Shown one piece after another: positions 24,606-33,366 of a stretch of DNA of 64,000 nucleotides. The stretch is taken from the NCBI GenBank assembly GCA_018701215.1, contig JABIWH010000005.1:137455-201454 (forward strand). The letters run 5' to 3'. Every line of letters starts with the position of its first letter. Position 1 is the first letter of the stretch. Source of the stretch: Rhodospirillaceae bacterium. Lineage in GTDB: Bacteria > Pseudomonadota > Alphaproteobacteria > GCA-2731375. Under the pieces are notes generated by a model. That model worked only from the letters and a program-made list of their open reading frames with translations. It was not told the origin of the DNA and did not search any database. The translations under genes were made by a program, and so were the position numbers.

Positions 24606-25601
24606 CTAGGCGGGAAGCAGCGACTCGTCGATGATGCGGTCAGGCGGTTTGTGGCCGTCAACGAAGGTGCGGATGTTGATTAGCACTTTTTCGCCCATAT
24701 TGATCCGCCCCTCGATGGTGGCGGAACCCATGTGAGGCAGCAGGACAACGTTGTCCATTTCCAGCAGCTTCTTGTTGACGGCGGGTTCATGCTCAAAGAC
24801 ATCCAAACCGGCGCCGGCGATCCGGCCCTCCTGCAGCAGGCGGACCATGGCATCCTCGTCAATGACCTCGCCCCGCGCCGTATTGACGATATAGCATTGC
24901 GGTTGCAGCAACTGCAGCCGCCGGGCCGAGAGCAGATGATAGGTCGCCGGGGTGTGCGGACAATTGACCGAAATGATGTCCATCCGCGACAACATCTGGT
25001 CCAAGCTTTCCCAATACGTTGCCTCCAGCTCCGCTTCCATGGCGGCATCCACCCGATGGCGGTTATGGTAGTGGATCGACAGGCCAAAGGCGCGGGCGCG
25101 CCGGGCCACGGCGGTACCTATACGGCCCATGCCGATAATGCCCAGACGTTTGCCCCAAATTCGATGACCCAGCATCCAGGTTGGACCCCAGCCGTGCCAG
25201 TCGCCAGCACGCAGGATGCGCTCCCCCTCGGCCACGCGCCGGGGCACGGACAGCATCAGGGCCATGGTCATGTCCGCCGTATCCTCGGTCAGGACACCCG
25301 GGGTGTTGGTCACCATGATGCCCCGTTCCCGGGCCGCGTTATGATCGATGTGATCCCAGCCGGTCCCGAACGAGGCGATCAGGCGTAACCGCTCACCCGC
25401 ATTGGCGATGACATCAGCATCGATTTTGTCCGTGACCGTGGGCACCAGAACGTCGGCGAACTTTACCGCCGCGATCAGGTCTTCATGGCTCATGGGATCG
25501 TCGGTCACGTTTAGACGGGTGTCAAACAGCTCCATCATCCGCGTTTCCGTCACATCCGGCAATTTGCGGGTCACGATAACCAGGGGTTTGTTTTGCGACA
25601 T
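24606..25601 (-). CDS. D-2-hydroxyacid dehydrogenase (glyoxylate reductase-like)
   Basis: An NAD(P)-dependent oxidoreductase of 331 residues. The Rossmann motif is GIIGMGRIGTAVARRA. The catalytic Arg is in NTARGEVIDEDA, the Glu in DVFEHEPAVN, and the His in LPHMGSATIE. After the nucleotide fold the segment HYHNRHRV has an Arg that favours NADPH. These features match glyoxylate/hydroxypyruvate reductases and formate-dehydrogenase-like members. The exact acid is not defined. It is the first gene of a pair with the nucleoside hydrolase. Confidence 0.9.
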   Translation of the reverse strand: MSQNKPLVIVTRKLPDVTETRMMELFDTRLNVTDDPMSHEDLIAAVKFADVLVPTVTDKIDADVIANAGERLRLIASFGTGWDHIDHNAARERGIMVTNTPGVLTEDTADMTMALMLSVPRRVAEGERILRAGDWHGWGPTWMLGHRIWGKRLGIIGMGRIGTAVARRARAFGLSIHYHNRHRVDAAMEAELEATYWESLDQMLSRMDIISVNCPHTPATYHLLSARRLQLLQPQCYIVNTARGEVIDEDAMVRLLQEGRIAGAGLDVFEHEPAVNKKLLEMDNVVLLPHMGSATIEGRINMGEKVLINIRTFVDGHKPPDRIIDESLLPA

Positions 25602-25751
25602 GAAAATATCTCACGCAGGCATGGTTGGGGCCGGAAATGGCCGAAAAAAATCTTGGCTGTACGTCTCTAGCAGACTGTACGCATTCCGACAAATGGGCAG
25701 GTGACGAATGCCTGCTTGACCTGTCGCTTACCACCTTGGCATAAGGTTGGG

Positions 25752-26276
25752 GTGAAGCCTATTTCTAGCATTTTTCTGGCCCTGACCATGGTGACCGCAA
25801 CCATGGCACTGGCATCTGTCGGCACAGCCAAGCAGGCCGCGCCGGCGGCGCATGCCGGCTCGTCGGGATTGCCAACGCCGCGCTTCGTCTCGTTATCGGC
25901 GGAAATCGTCAATATGCGCGCTGGGCCCGGGGTGCGCTATCCCATCACTTGGGTCTATCGCCGGGTTGGTGTGCCGTTGATGGTCATGGCGGAGTTTGAT
26001 TATTGGCGCAAGGTCCGCGATGCCGATGGCACGGAAGGCTGGATGCACCGCAGCCTGTTGAGCGGCCGGCGCATGGCGGTGCTGCGTACAGACGTTGGTG
26101 AACTTAGAAAAGCGCCCAAGGGCGATGCGCCGGTGATCCTGCGGGCCGAAGCAGGCGTGATGGGTAAATTGCTCGCCTGCCAAGGTGCCTGGTGCCAGAT
26201 GGAGCTGAATGAAATGCGCGCCTGGCTGCCGCGCGCGGATATTTTTGGCGCCTTGCCCAACGAACAGTTTCAATGA
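25752..26276 (+). CDS. exported SH3-domain protein
   Basis: With the GTG at 25752 the protein has 174 residues and begins with a signal peptide (MKPISSIFLALTMVTATMAL), with cleavage somewhere before AHAGSSG. The upstream in-frame GTG at 25701 would bury the signal sequence, and AAGG stands just before 25752. The mature part has a bacterial SH3 fold: EIVNMRAGPGVRYPITWVY, WRKVRDADGTEGWMHRSLL, then a second, more degenerate module. Such domains bind peptidoglycan or periplasmic partners. The stop overlaps the FAH-family start by four bases. Confidence 0.85.
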   Translation: MKPISSIFLALTMVTATMALASVGTAKQAAPAAHAGSSGLPTPRFVSLSAEIVNMRAGPGVRYPITWVYRRVGVPLMVMAEFDYWRKVRDADGTEGWMHRSLLSGRRMAVLRTDVGELRKAPKGDAPVILRAEAGVMGKLLACQGAWCQMELNEMRAWLPRADIFGALPNEQFQ

Positions 26277-27088
26277 TCCGCATCGCTGTCTTCATGCTTC
26301 TTGCCGTGCTGTTCTGGCGGACAGCGGCAGCCGAAACTGTGCGCTATGTACGCTTCTCCGATCAGAACGGCAGCCATTACGGCATTCTGGAAGCCGATAA
26401 GGTTCATGCCATTAGCGATGCCCCCTATCGCCCGCATCGCCGCACCGGTGGCGTACGGAATATGGCGGACGTCACCTTGCTGGCCCCCGTGCTGCCGGGC
26501 AAGGTCATCGCCGTGGGTTTGAACTACCGCAGCCATGCCGGCATGAGCGGCGGCGCCCGGCCGGAACTGTTCGCCAAGCTACCCTCGGCCGTGGTCGGAC
26601 CCAACCAGGCCATTGTGTTGCCATCTCATAGCCGCAGCGTCCATTACGAAGGCGAAATGGTCGTTGTGATGGGCCGAAAAGCCCGCAATATTAGCACTGC
26701 AGATGCGCCTGATTACGTCTTTGGCATCACCGCCGGCAATGACGTTAGCGCCCGCGACTGGCAAGCCGGCGACCTGCAATGGCTGCGCGCCAAGGCGTCG
26801 GATACTTTCGCGCCTTTGGGGCCGGTCCTGGTGCGCGGCCTGAATTACGCCGATCTGCGCCTGATCACGCGGGTCAATGGCCGGGTAGTGCAGGACGAGA
26901 GAACGGGAAATCTAATCCATGGCGTCGTCGCCATCATCAGCCATATCAGCCGCAGCATTACCCTGAACCCGGGCGATGTGATCTATACGGGCACGCCGGG
27001 CCAGACCAGCGCCCTAAAAGCCGGCGATGTGGTCGAGGTGGAGATCGAAGGCGTCGGCGTACTGAAAAACCCGGTGCAGGCTGAGTAG
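26273..27088 (+). CDS. fumarylacetoacetate hydrolase-family protein with predicted signal peptide
   Basis: The 271 residues begin with IRIAVFMLLAVLFWRTAAAE, which looks like a cleavable signal peptide ending AAA. The FAH fold follows: GKVIAVGLNYRSHAG, HYEGEMVVVMG with the metal-binding Glu residues, GITAGNDVSARDWQ, the Lys in LRAKASDTFAPLGPVLV, and GDVIYTGTPGQTSAL. FAH proteins cleave or decarboxylate keto acids and are normally cytoplasmic, so export would be unusual. The start overlaps the stop of an exported SH3 protein. A shorter start after the signal region has no obvious ATG, which supports the long form. Confidence 0.85.
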   Translation: MIRIAVFMLLAVLFWRTAAAETVRYVRFSDQNGSHYGILEADKVHAISDAPYRPHRRTGGVRNMADVTLLAPVLPGKVIAVGLNYRSHAGMSGGARPELFAKLPSAVVGPNQAIVLPSHSRSVHYEGEMVVVMGRKARNISTADAPDYVFGITAGNDVSARDWQAGDLQWLRAKASDTFAPLGPVLVRGLNYADLRLITRVNGRVVQDERTGNLIHGVVAIISHISRSITLNPGDVIYTGTPGQTSALKAGDVVEVEIEGVGVLKNPVQAE

Positions 27089-27089
27089 G

Positions 27090-28385
27090 CTATTCTGCGG
27101 CCAGATCGAGCATGGTTGCCGCCAGGACCTGCACGCCCTGTTCAAAATCCCCTAAATCCATCTTCTCGTGCGGATTGTGGCTGCCGTCATCGTTACGCAC
27201 CAATAGCACCGCCGCCGGAATGCCGGCACGGGCAAAGATCGAGGCATCATGGCCCACGGTGGCGAATTCGGTGGCGGGAATAGCCAAACTCTGGGCACTG
27301 GCAAGCAAACCCGCACGCAAGCCCGGATCAAGCGGCGTTGGCGACGAACCCACCGGGTCACCTAGAACAAAGCGGACCCGTCTGCGGCGCCCGATTTCTT
27401 CCGTCATGGCGGCGATGGCAGCCGCGAAACGGTCCTGGGACCGTTGCTCGGTACTGCCAAAGTTGAGGCTGAAATGGCACTCGCCGGGGACTTTGGTCAG
27501 GGCGTGGTTGGCGGGGTCGGTAAACAGCTTGCCAATGGTGAAAACCGCCGAGGGATCAACGCCGTCCTCAATCTCGTGCCACAACGCTTCCAGGCGTTGC
27601 AGCAATTCCGTGACCGCCAACACCGTGTCCTGGCGCAGGCGCCGCGGCGTCGCGGCGGAATGCTGGTAGGCGCCATAGCAAACCCCATCGCCGTAACGCA
27701 GATTGCCGCGCACCGCAGTGGCGATGCCCAGGGGTGCATCCTGTTCCATCAATAAGGGCCCCTGCTCAATATGCAGCTCCAGAAAAGCCTTGGTATTGGC
27801 CGGTTTGATTTCCGGCCCATCGGCGCGCCAGATATCATCCACCGCCAGGCCCTGGTCCGTCATATGATCGGCGATGGAGCGGCCGCTATCCAGGCGCACA
27901 AGAGCATCAAACTCGGCCCGATCCATATTGCCCACGGCCAGGCGCGCGCCGACATAGGCAATGCCGAACCAGACGCTTTCCTCACAGCGGGTGCCCATGG
28001 CGGTTAGATTGCAGCCCGGCACCATGCCCGCCCGGCGGATCGCGGCCAGGGCGGTCACGGCGGCGACGGCGCCAGCCAGGCCATCGAAATTACCGCCGCG
28101 CGCGACGGAGTCCAAATGCGAACCGCTAAGGATGCCCGGTGCGGTTTCATCCCGCCCCGCCAGCCTGGCGTAGGTGTTGCCGATGGCATCCATGCGGGTT
28201 GTCAGGCCATGCTCTTGCGCGGCCCCAAGCAGGATATCCGCCGCCGCCTGATCCTCGCTGCTCCAGGCCGGGCGGGTCACGCCTTCGAGGTCCCGGCTTG
28301 CGGCCCTGGCGCGATCGAATATATCCGCCGCCATGGGCATCAGATCCCTGACCGCATGGCGCAACGTTGGCCCGGCCACCGGCAT
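27090..28385 (-). CDS. Zn-dependent hydantoinase/carbamoylase-family amidohydrolase
   Basis: A 431-residue M20-fold enzyme of the allantoate amidohydrolase / N-carbamoyl-L-amino acid hydrolase family. Metal and catalytic signatures are GSHLDSVARGGNFDGLAG, RCEESVWFG (usually EEGSRF), ELHIEQGPLL and NPHEKMDLGD near the C terminus. It should release ammonia, and carbon dioxide where relevant, from a carbamoyl or ureido substrate. The start is 5 bases from the stop of neuC on the same strand, so it is the last gene of the neuB-neuC unit. A second member of the family is at 36855. Confidence 0.9.
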   Translation of the reverse strand: MPVAGPTLRHAVRDLMPMAADIFDRARAASRDLEGVTRPAWSSEDQAAADILLGAAQEHGLTTRMDAIGNTYARLAGRDETAPGILSGSHLDSVARGGNFDGLAGAVAAVTALAAIRRAGMVPGCNLTAMGTRCEESVWFGIAYVGARLAVGNMDRAEFDALVRLDSGRSIADHMTDQGLAVDDIWRADGPEIKPANTKAFLELHIEQGPLLMEQDAPLGIATAVRGNLRYGDGVCYGAYQHSAATPRRLRQDTVLAVTELLQRLEALWHEIEDGVDPSAVFTIGKLFTDPANHALTKVPGECHFSLNFGSTEQRSQDRFAAAIAAMTEEIGRRRRVRFVLGDPVGSSPTPLDPGLRAGLLASAQSLAIPATEFATVGHDASIFARAGIPAAVLLVRNDDGSHNPHEKMDLGDFEQGVQVLAATMLDLAAE

Positions 28386-28390
28386 CGCGC

Positions 28391-29557
28391 TTAGCTGTAC
28401 GACAGGCGTTTTTGCACGCTGATTGGCGCGCCGGCCAGAATATCGGCGATCTGCCTTCCCGCGCTGCCGTCACCAAACAAGGCGGTTTTCGGGAACCGGC
28501 CATGGGCGATCTGTTGCCGCGCCATGGCCTCGATTTCAGCCCGGTCATAGCCCGCATGCACCACGTTCTCGCCATGCTCCCGCCGTGCCTGGCGGGTGCC
28601 CACATCGACGGTCGGCGTGCCCAAAAAGGCGCCCTCGCGCAGACCGGAAGAGGAATTGCCGATCAGACAGGCGGCATTGGCGATCAGGCGGGCATAATCC
28701 TCGGGCGTGAAGTTGCGGTAGAAATGCAGCTTGCCGTCGCCATTGATCTCGCGATGCATGCGTAGCCCCTTGGAGACATCGTCGGAGCCCGCATCCACAT
28801 TCGGCCACAGCCAGGCGGTCTGCATATCCAAGGCCAGAACGGCGGCCAAGGTTTCCTGCACCTGTTCGAAACCCTGGCCGAACTCTGTGGTAACGGGATG
28901 TTGCAACACCACCAGATAAGGCTGGCTCGGATCCAGGGTGGCGCCAACCCCTTTGTTGGAGCTGAATAGATCGGACGGCAGGGTAAGATCCAGATCGGCG
29001 ATCAGATCAATCGCCGGACAGCCGGTCATATGCACCCGCTCGGCTTCCTCCCCCATGCGCAGCAGATAATTGCGCGCCAGTTCCGTGGCCGGAAAATGCA
29101 CATGGGCCAATTTGGAGACCGCATGGCGCACGCTTTCATCAATGCTGCCCGTGACTTCGCCGCCCTGGGTATGGGCGACGGGAATATTCATATAGGACGC
29201 CGCAATGGCGGTGGCGATGGTCTCGAAGCGGTCGGCCACGGTCAGCACCACGTCGGGGCGCAGGTTTTCGAACTGGGTCGATAGATCCATGATCGCCATG
29301 CCGGTGGATTTCGCCATGGTGGTCGGGTTTTCGCCTTCAACAATGGAATAGACCGTGGCCGAGGGCTCAAAACCATCGGCACGAATATTGTCCACCGCAT
29401 GGCCAAATCGATAGAGCAGCGCCGAGGCGCCAACAATGGTTTGTAATTCAAGATCAGGGTGATCCTGAACCGCCCGCATGACGGATTTAATGCGGCCATA
29501 ATTGGCCCGGCTGTTGACCACGACGCAGATTTTACGCCGGGATTTGTTCCTACTCAT
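28391..29557 (-). CDS. neuC: UDP-N-acetylglucosamine 2-epimerase (hydrolysing), NeuC/LegG type
   Basis: The 388-residue protein begins RRKICVVVNSRANYGRIKSV, the N terminus of the hydrolysing epimerases that make N-acetylmannosamine-type sugars for sialic or legionaminic acid. Further landmarks are VLTVADRFETIATAIAA, HTQGGEVTGSIDESVRHA, VVLQHPVTTEFGQ and LIGNSSSGLREG with GTRQARREHGENV. It lies after neuB with a four-base ATGA overlap. Whether the product is N-acetyl- or di-N-acetyl-type cannot be read from sequence. No CMP-sugar synthetase (neuA) lies in the window. Confidence 0.92.
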   Translation of the reverse strand: MSRNKSRRKICVVVNSRANYGRIKSVMRAVQDHPDLELQTIVGASALLYRFGHAVDNIRADGFEPSATVYSIVEGENPTTMAKSTGMAIMDLSTQFENLRPDVVLTVADRFETIATAIAASYMNIPVAHTQGGEVTGSIDESVRHAVSKLAHVHFPATELARNYLLRMGEEAERVHMTGCPAIDLIADLDLTLPSDLFSSNKGVGATLDPSQPYLVVLQHPVTTEFGQGFEQVQETLAAVLALDMQTAWLWPNVDAGSDDVSKGLRMHREINGDGKLHFYRNFTPEDYARLIANAACLIGNSSSGLREGAFLGTPTVDVGTRQARREHGENVVHAGYDRAEIEAMARQQIAHGRFPKTALFGDGSAGRQIADILAGAPISVQKRLSYS

Positions 29558-30615
29558 TGCAGATCCTCTGGACGCAGCAAACGGTCGGCGGCCACATCGC
29601 GGGCCAAAGTGCGGCCCAGCATTTCATCCAACCTGGTGGCGGCGATACCGGTACCAGGTTTTTTGGCGGTCAGCATATCCGCCGCCAACACGGTGCCCTT
29701 GGCAAGCGCGCGGGTGGGCGCGAGGCTTTTGGTGAACAACCCGCGCATGGTTTCCATTTCATCGGCGACCAAGTCCTTGTCCACCGGATTGGCGTCCATT
29801 TGGGCAAAGGCGGCACGGGCGTCGGCGACCTGGCGGAACTGGTCAAAGGTCAATGATGCGGGTACGTCGGGGCCGAACAGGCCCCGGTCAAAGGTGACAT
29901 GCACCTCGATCATATCGACGCCGCGGGCCAGGGCGGCCAGGCTGGGAAACGGGCTGCCGCTGTGGTCGGATAAACCAGCCGGGCAGCCGTGAGTTTCGCG
30001 CAATTCATCAATCACGTTCAGGCCGACCGCATCCAGCGGCGTGGGATAGCGCGAGGTACATTGAAAAAGCGCCAGATCGACGCCCAGGGCGCGGATGCCG
30101 GCGGCGCTTTCGGCAATCTCGGCCCAGCGGCTCATCCCCGTGGAGAGCAATATGGGCCGGCCCGTCGCCGCCATGGCCGCCATTAGATCGGTTGATTTGT
30201 ATTCGCCGGAGCCGATCTTCCAGGCCGGATGGCCCAATTTGTCCAGCAGCTCCACCGCCGCGACGGAAAAGGCCGAGCTGAGAAATATTAGCCCTTTCTC
30301 GGCCGCATGTTTGGCCAGTCCCGCCCATTGCTCCGCCGTGAACTCCATGCGCTGCCAATAGTCGTAGCGGGTGGCGTCCTGTTTAGAGAACTTGACCCGG
30401 AATTCTTCATCCAGCGTGGATTCCGCCGCCGCGATATGGGTCTGAAACTTGATCGCATCGGCGCCGGCGGCGGCGGATGCATCAATGAAGGCATGCGCCG
30501 TGCCCAGGCTGCCTTCATGGGCCTGGCCGACCTCGGCGATCAACAGCGCCGGGGCGCCGTTACCCACCGCCCGGTCGCCGACCTTGATCCCCCTAACGGT
30601 TTTGGCGGCGCTCAT
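29554..30615 (-). CDS. neuB: N-acetylneuraminate synthase family (sialic/legionaminic acid synthase)
   Basis: NeuB condenses phosphoenolpyruvate with an amino sugar to give a nine-carbon keto-acid. The 353-residue protein has LIAEVGQAHEGSLGTAHAFI, AIKFQTHIAAAEST, KIGSGEY, LSTGMSRWAEI, CTSRYPTP, LSDHSG and a C-terminal antifreeze-like (SAF) domain with SLAPTRALAKGTVL. The chosen ATG at 30615 overlaps the stop of the upstream peptidase gene (ATGA), and the 3' end overlaps neuC. The frame is open further upstream, but that segment is inside the peptidase gene. Confidence 0.92.
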   Translation of the reverse strand: MSAAKTVRGIKVGDRAVGNGAPALLIAEVGQAHEGSLGTAHAFIDASAAAGADAIKFQTHIAAAESTLDEEFRVKFSKQDATRYDYWQRMEFTAEQWAGLAKHAAEKGLIFLSSAFSVAAVELLDKLGHPAWKIGSGEYKSTDLMAAMAATGRPILLSTGMSRWAEIAESAAGIRALGVDLALFQCTSRYPTPLDAVGLNVIDELRETHGCPAGLSDHSGSPFPSLAALARGVDMIEVHVTFDRGLFGPDVPASLTFDQFRQVADARAAFAQMDANPVDKDLVADEMETMRGLFTKSLAPTRALAKGTVLAADMLTAKKPGTGIAATRLDEMLGRTLARDVAADRLLRPEDLQ

Positions 30616-32015
30616 TTCGTTCTCCATTCCGGTACTTCGCCCTCTCCCAAATCCCAAAACAGGCCCGCCATGATTTGCAGGCCTTCGCGCAAAATCGGCT
30701 CCAACGCATGTTCGTTCGGGGCATGCTGGGAGCAGGCGGCATAGGAATGGGGCACCCAGATGGTGGGCAGTCCCAAGGTCTCGGCAAAGACGTCATTGGG
30801 TAACGAGCCGCCCAGGTTTGGCAGGATGGCCGGCTCCATCCCCGTTGTTTCGCGCAACGAGGCTCTGGCCCATTGCACCCAGGGGTGATCAGGCAGCAGG
30901 CGGGAGGCGCGCATGACAAAGCCATCGTTTTTCTGCCCCACGGCAACATCGTGAAAGCCGTTGGCATCCAGATGGGCGCGAATGGCGGGCAGGAACGTGG
31001 CGGGATCGCGGTCCACGGTAAAGCGGATCTGGCACCAGGCCGTGGCATCGGGGGGGATGGCATTGGCGACCCGCTCCGGATTGGCGACTTTCATGGCCAA
31101 AACTTCAAAGGCATTCCAGGCAAACACCCGCTCCGTCGGGGTCAAGCCGGGTTGGCCCCAGTCTTCCTCGACCGCCGGGCCATCTTCTCCACCGCCTACC
31201 TTGACCTTGGAAAGCACCTGACGCACGGAAGCCGGAATTTCCTCGGGCCGCAGTTCCGGCACCAGAATTTCGCCTTTGGGCCCGACCAGGACCGCCAGTG
31301 CATTGGCGATGCGGGTGCCCGCATTGGAAATCAAGCCGCCCCAGTTGCCCGAGTGATGGGCGCCCTCGCGCAGATTAACCGTCAGCTCAAAATTCAGGGC
31401 GCCCCGGCTGCCCATGAACAGGGTCGGCTGGTCCGGTGCCAAACGCGGGCCGTCCGAGGCGATCAGCAAATCCGCCCGCAATTCCTGCAAATGATCGGTG
31501 GCAAACGCGCCCAGACCGACCGAGCCGACCTCCTCGGACATCTCCAGCAGGATCTTGCAGTTGAAGCCCAGGCTGCCCCGCACTTCCAGGACCGAGGCCA
31601 GGGCGGCAAGATTGATCGAATGCTGCCCCTTGTTGTCCGCCGTGCCCCGGCCATACCAGCGCTGTCCGTCCTTGACCATGCTCCAGGGATCGCGATCGTC
31701 TCGCCAATCTCCCTCAAAGCCGCGCACCACGTCGCCGTGGCCATAGCTCAACAAGGTGGGCAGGTTCGGATTTTCCAGGCGTTCGGCCACCAGGAACGGG
31801 CCGCCACGGGGGTCGGGGTTGGCATGGATCGTCACCGTGAAACCAAGGCCTTCCAGCGTGGGGGTCATCTCTTCGACCAGATAACGGTCCAGTTCAGGGC
31901 GCAGATCGCGGACCTGGGCCGAGGAGCGAATGGCAACGCGGCGGGAAAGATCCTCGAAGAATGCGCCGCTGTCGAAATGATCCGCCGCTTTTGCTATGGC
32001 TGCGTCACGCGTCAT
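30612..32015 (-). CDS. M20-family dipeptidase/deacylase
   Basis: A 467-residue zinc peptidase. The first metal region is LLSYGHGDVVRGFEGDW and the bridging Asp region is WYGRGTADNKGQHSINL. The catalytic Glu pair is in LEMSEEVGSVGL and the dimerisation domain follows. The C-terminal motif NEHALEPILREGLQIM carries the last metal ligand. The ATG at 32015 has a GAGGG ribosome site and is preferred to a start 18 codons upstream. It is read into neuB with an ATGA overlap. Substrates could be dipeptides or N-acylated amino compounds; the link to sugar-acid synthesis is an inference from position. Confidence 0.88.
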   Translation of the reverse strand: MTRDAAIAKAADHFDSGAFFEDLSRRVAIRSSAQVRDLRPELDRYLVEEMTPTLEGLGFTVTIHANPDPRGGPFLVAERLENPNLPTLLSYGHGDVVRGFEGDWRDDRDPWSMVKDGQRWYGRGTADNKGQHSINLAALASVLEVRGSLGFNCKILLEMSEEVGSVGLGAFATDHLQELRADLLIASDGPRLAPDQPTLFMGSRGALNFELTVNLREGAHHSGNWGGLISNAGTRIANALAVLVGPKGEILVPELRPEEIPASVRQVLSKVKVGGGEDGPAVEEDWGQPGLTPTERVFAWNAFEVLAMKVANPERVANAIPPDATAWCQIRFTVDRDPATFLPAIRAHLDANGFHDVAVGQKNDGFVMRASRLLPDHPWVQWARASLRETTGMEPAILPNLGGSLPNDVFAETLGLPTIWVPHSYAACSQHAPNEHALEPILREGLQIMAGLFWDLGEGEVPEWRTK

Positions 32016-32104
32016 GCTGTGCCCTCTATTTGTTGGCTGCCAATCGGGTCGAGCGTTCCGGCCAGACAAATAGGGCCAGACAATAATGCCGTCTATAGCG
32101 TGCC

Positions 32105-32620
32105 TTACAGCACCCGGGCAATGCTGTTTGACGGTACCTTGACCCTGACTTCGCGGCCCAGCAGATTGAGCAGTATAACCACCCGCTCGGCATCGCCGCG
32201 GCGTTCGAACAGGCCCACGTGATCGGCCATGGCGCCACTTTCCAAGCGTACCAGATCACCGGGAGCCAATCTGTTCGGATCCACCAGTTGAACGTGGCCG
32301 GCAGCGTCCTCGCGGCCGCGGATTTCCTGGATCACCGCATCGGATATCAGGCCCGGCCGCTCGCCAAAGCTAACCAGATTGGCCACGCCCGGCGCCGAAT
32401 TGATGGAACGGCGGCCCGGCGAATTCGGGTCGGCGGCGACAAACAGGTAACGGGGAAACAGCGGCGCATTGACCCAATCGGTTTTGCGCGCGTGGCGCCG
32501 TTCCTTATGGTATTCCGGCAAATAGACCTCGAAGCCGCGCTCCCACAGGTTGCTGCGCGCCCACCGCTCCATCCGGGCGTGCGTATAGACCGCATACCAC
32601 TGAGTTGAGGGCGGGGTCAT
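32105..32620 (-). CDS. NusG/RfaH-like transcription antitermination protein
   Basis: A 171-residue NusG paralogue. The N-terminal domain starts WYAVYTHARMERWARSNL and continues GFEVYLPEYHKERRHARK and PLFPRYLFVAADP. The C-terminal KOW-type domain includes LAPGDLVRLESGAMADHVGLF. It is shorter and more divergent than housekeeping NusG and resembles RfaH-type specialised factors that help RNA polymerase through long polysaccharide operons. It overlaps the end of the EPS-type regulator (ATGA) and stands 89 bases ahead of the M20-neuB-neuC genes, which are its probable target. Confidence 0.88.
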   Translation of the reverse strand: MTPPSTQWYAVYTHARMERWARSNLWERGFEVYLPEYHKERRHARKTDWVNAPLFPRYLFVAADPNSPGRRSINSAPGVANLVSFGERPGLISDAVIQEIRGREDAAGHVQLVDPNRLAPGDLVRLESGAMADHVGLFERRGDAERVVILLNLLGREVRVKVPSNSIARVL

Positions 32621-33321
32621 GATGGGCTCTCCGATGGGTCTTTGTCCGCGGCTTCGGCCAGTGGGCCGTTACGAAGCAGGGGCGAGGAAATTTTCAGTAA
32701 TGCCGGTGCTCTTATCGCGTCCGGACCGAATTGGCCAGCCAGTTTTTCAAAGCTGCCCTGGGGGTCCTTTACATCGCAGATCAGGATTAAATCAAAGGCC
32801 GGCAGAGAGGCCGGATCGCGGACCAGATCGACATGGCGAAAGCGGTTTGCGGTCCCCCCTTCGTCGGCCACGCCAACCACCTCAACATCGTGTTGTAAAG
32901 CGCATAAAAGTGCGATTTCCGCCAACTCCCCCGCGCCCACCAGGGCGACCCTGCGCCGTCCCCCGTCAGCCGCTTCACCGAGCAACTGATCGCACTGATT
33001 CCGGGCCCGGCGATAGAAGTCGAACGAGCGGAAAAGATAATTCGCCGTCAGCCGTGATTTCTCGCCAAATCCCTTGGGGGTGAGATAGTAGGCATAGCGA
33101 TTCGGTGGGGTCCGCCGCACCTTGACCAGACCCATCCGGACGCACCGTTTCAGATAGGCATTGGTCAACCCCAGGGCGATGTTCAGGCGCGCCGCCAAAC
33201 CACGTTGTGACAGGCTCTCCTCGCCATCCACCGCGTGCAGCATTTCCATGGTGATGCGGGTTTCATTGTCCCCGCCGTCGGCGGACACCTCACCCTCGTC
33301 CAGTGTCTGTTCGCTGCTCAT
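32617..33321 (-). CDS. EPS-associated MarR-like regulator fused to a Rossmann-type domain
   Basis: The 234-residue protein has two parts. Residues about 20-115 form a winged helix (SLSQRGLAARLNIALGLTNA, RYAYYLTPKGFGEKSRL) like the MarR-type regulators found in exopolysaccharide loci. Residues about 120-215 form a nucleotide-binding Rossmann-like domain (RRVALVGAGELAEIALLCAL, VEVVGVADEG, DLILICDVKD) resembling the sugar- or NAD-binding half of PglD-like proteins. The C-terminal domain could sense a nucleotide or sugar-nucleotide and gate DNA binding; this is inference. Two matching dyads lie upstream. The stop overlaps the NusG-like gene. Confidence 0.8.
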   Translation of the reverse strand: MSSEQTLDEGEVSADGGDNETRITMEMLHAVDGEESLSQRGLAARLNIALGLTNAYLKRCVRMGLVKVRRTPPNRYAYYLTPKGFGEKSRLTANYLFRSFDFYRRARNQCDQLLGEAADGGRRRVALVGAGELAEIALLCALQHDVEVVGVADEGGTANRFRHVDLVRDPASLPAFDLILICDVKDPQGSFEKLAGQFGPDAIRAPALLKISSPLLRNGPLAEAADKDPSESPS

Positions 33322-33366
33322 CCCGCGCCCTCACGCCTCGATTGGCATGCCATCAATCGAATCGGT

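Noticed and set aside
30873..32222. A 449-residue plus-strand open frame
   Set aside because: It is antisense to the M20 peptidase gene, whose motifs are intact, and matches no family.
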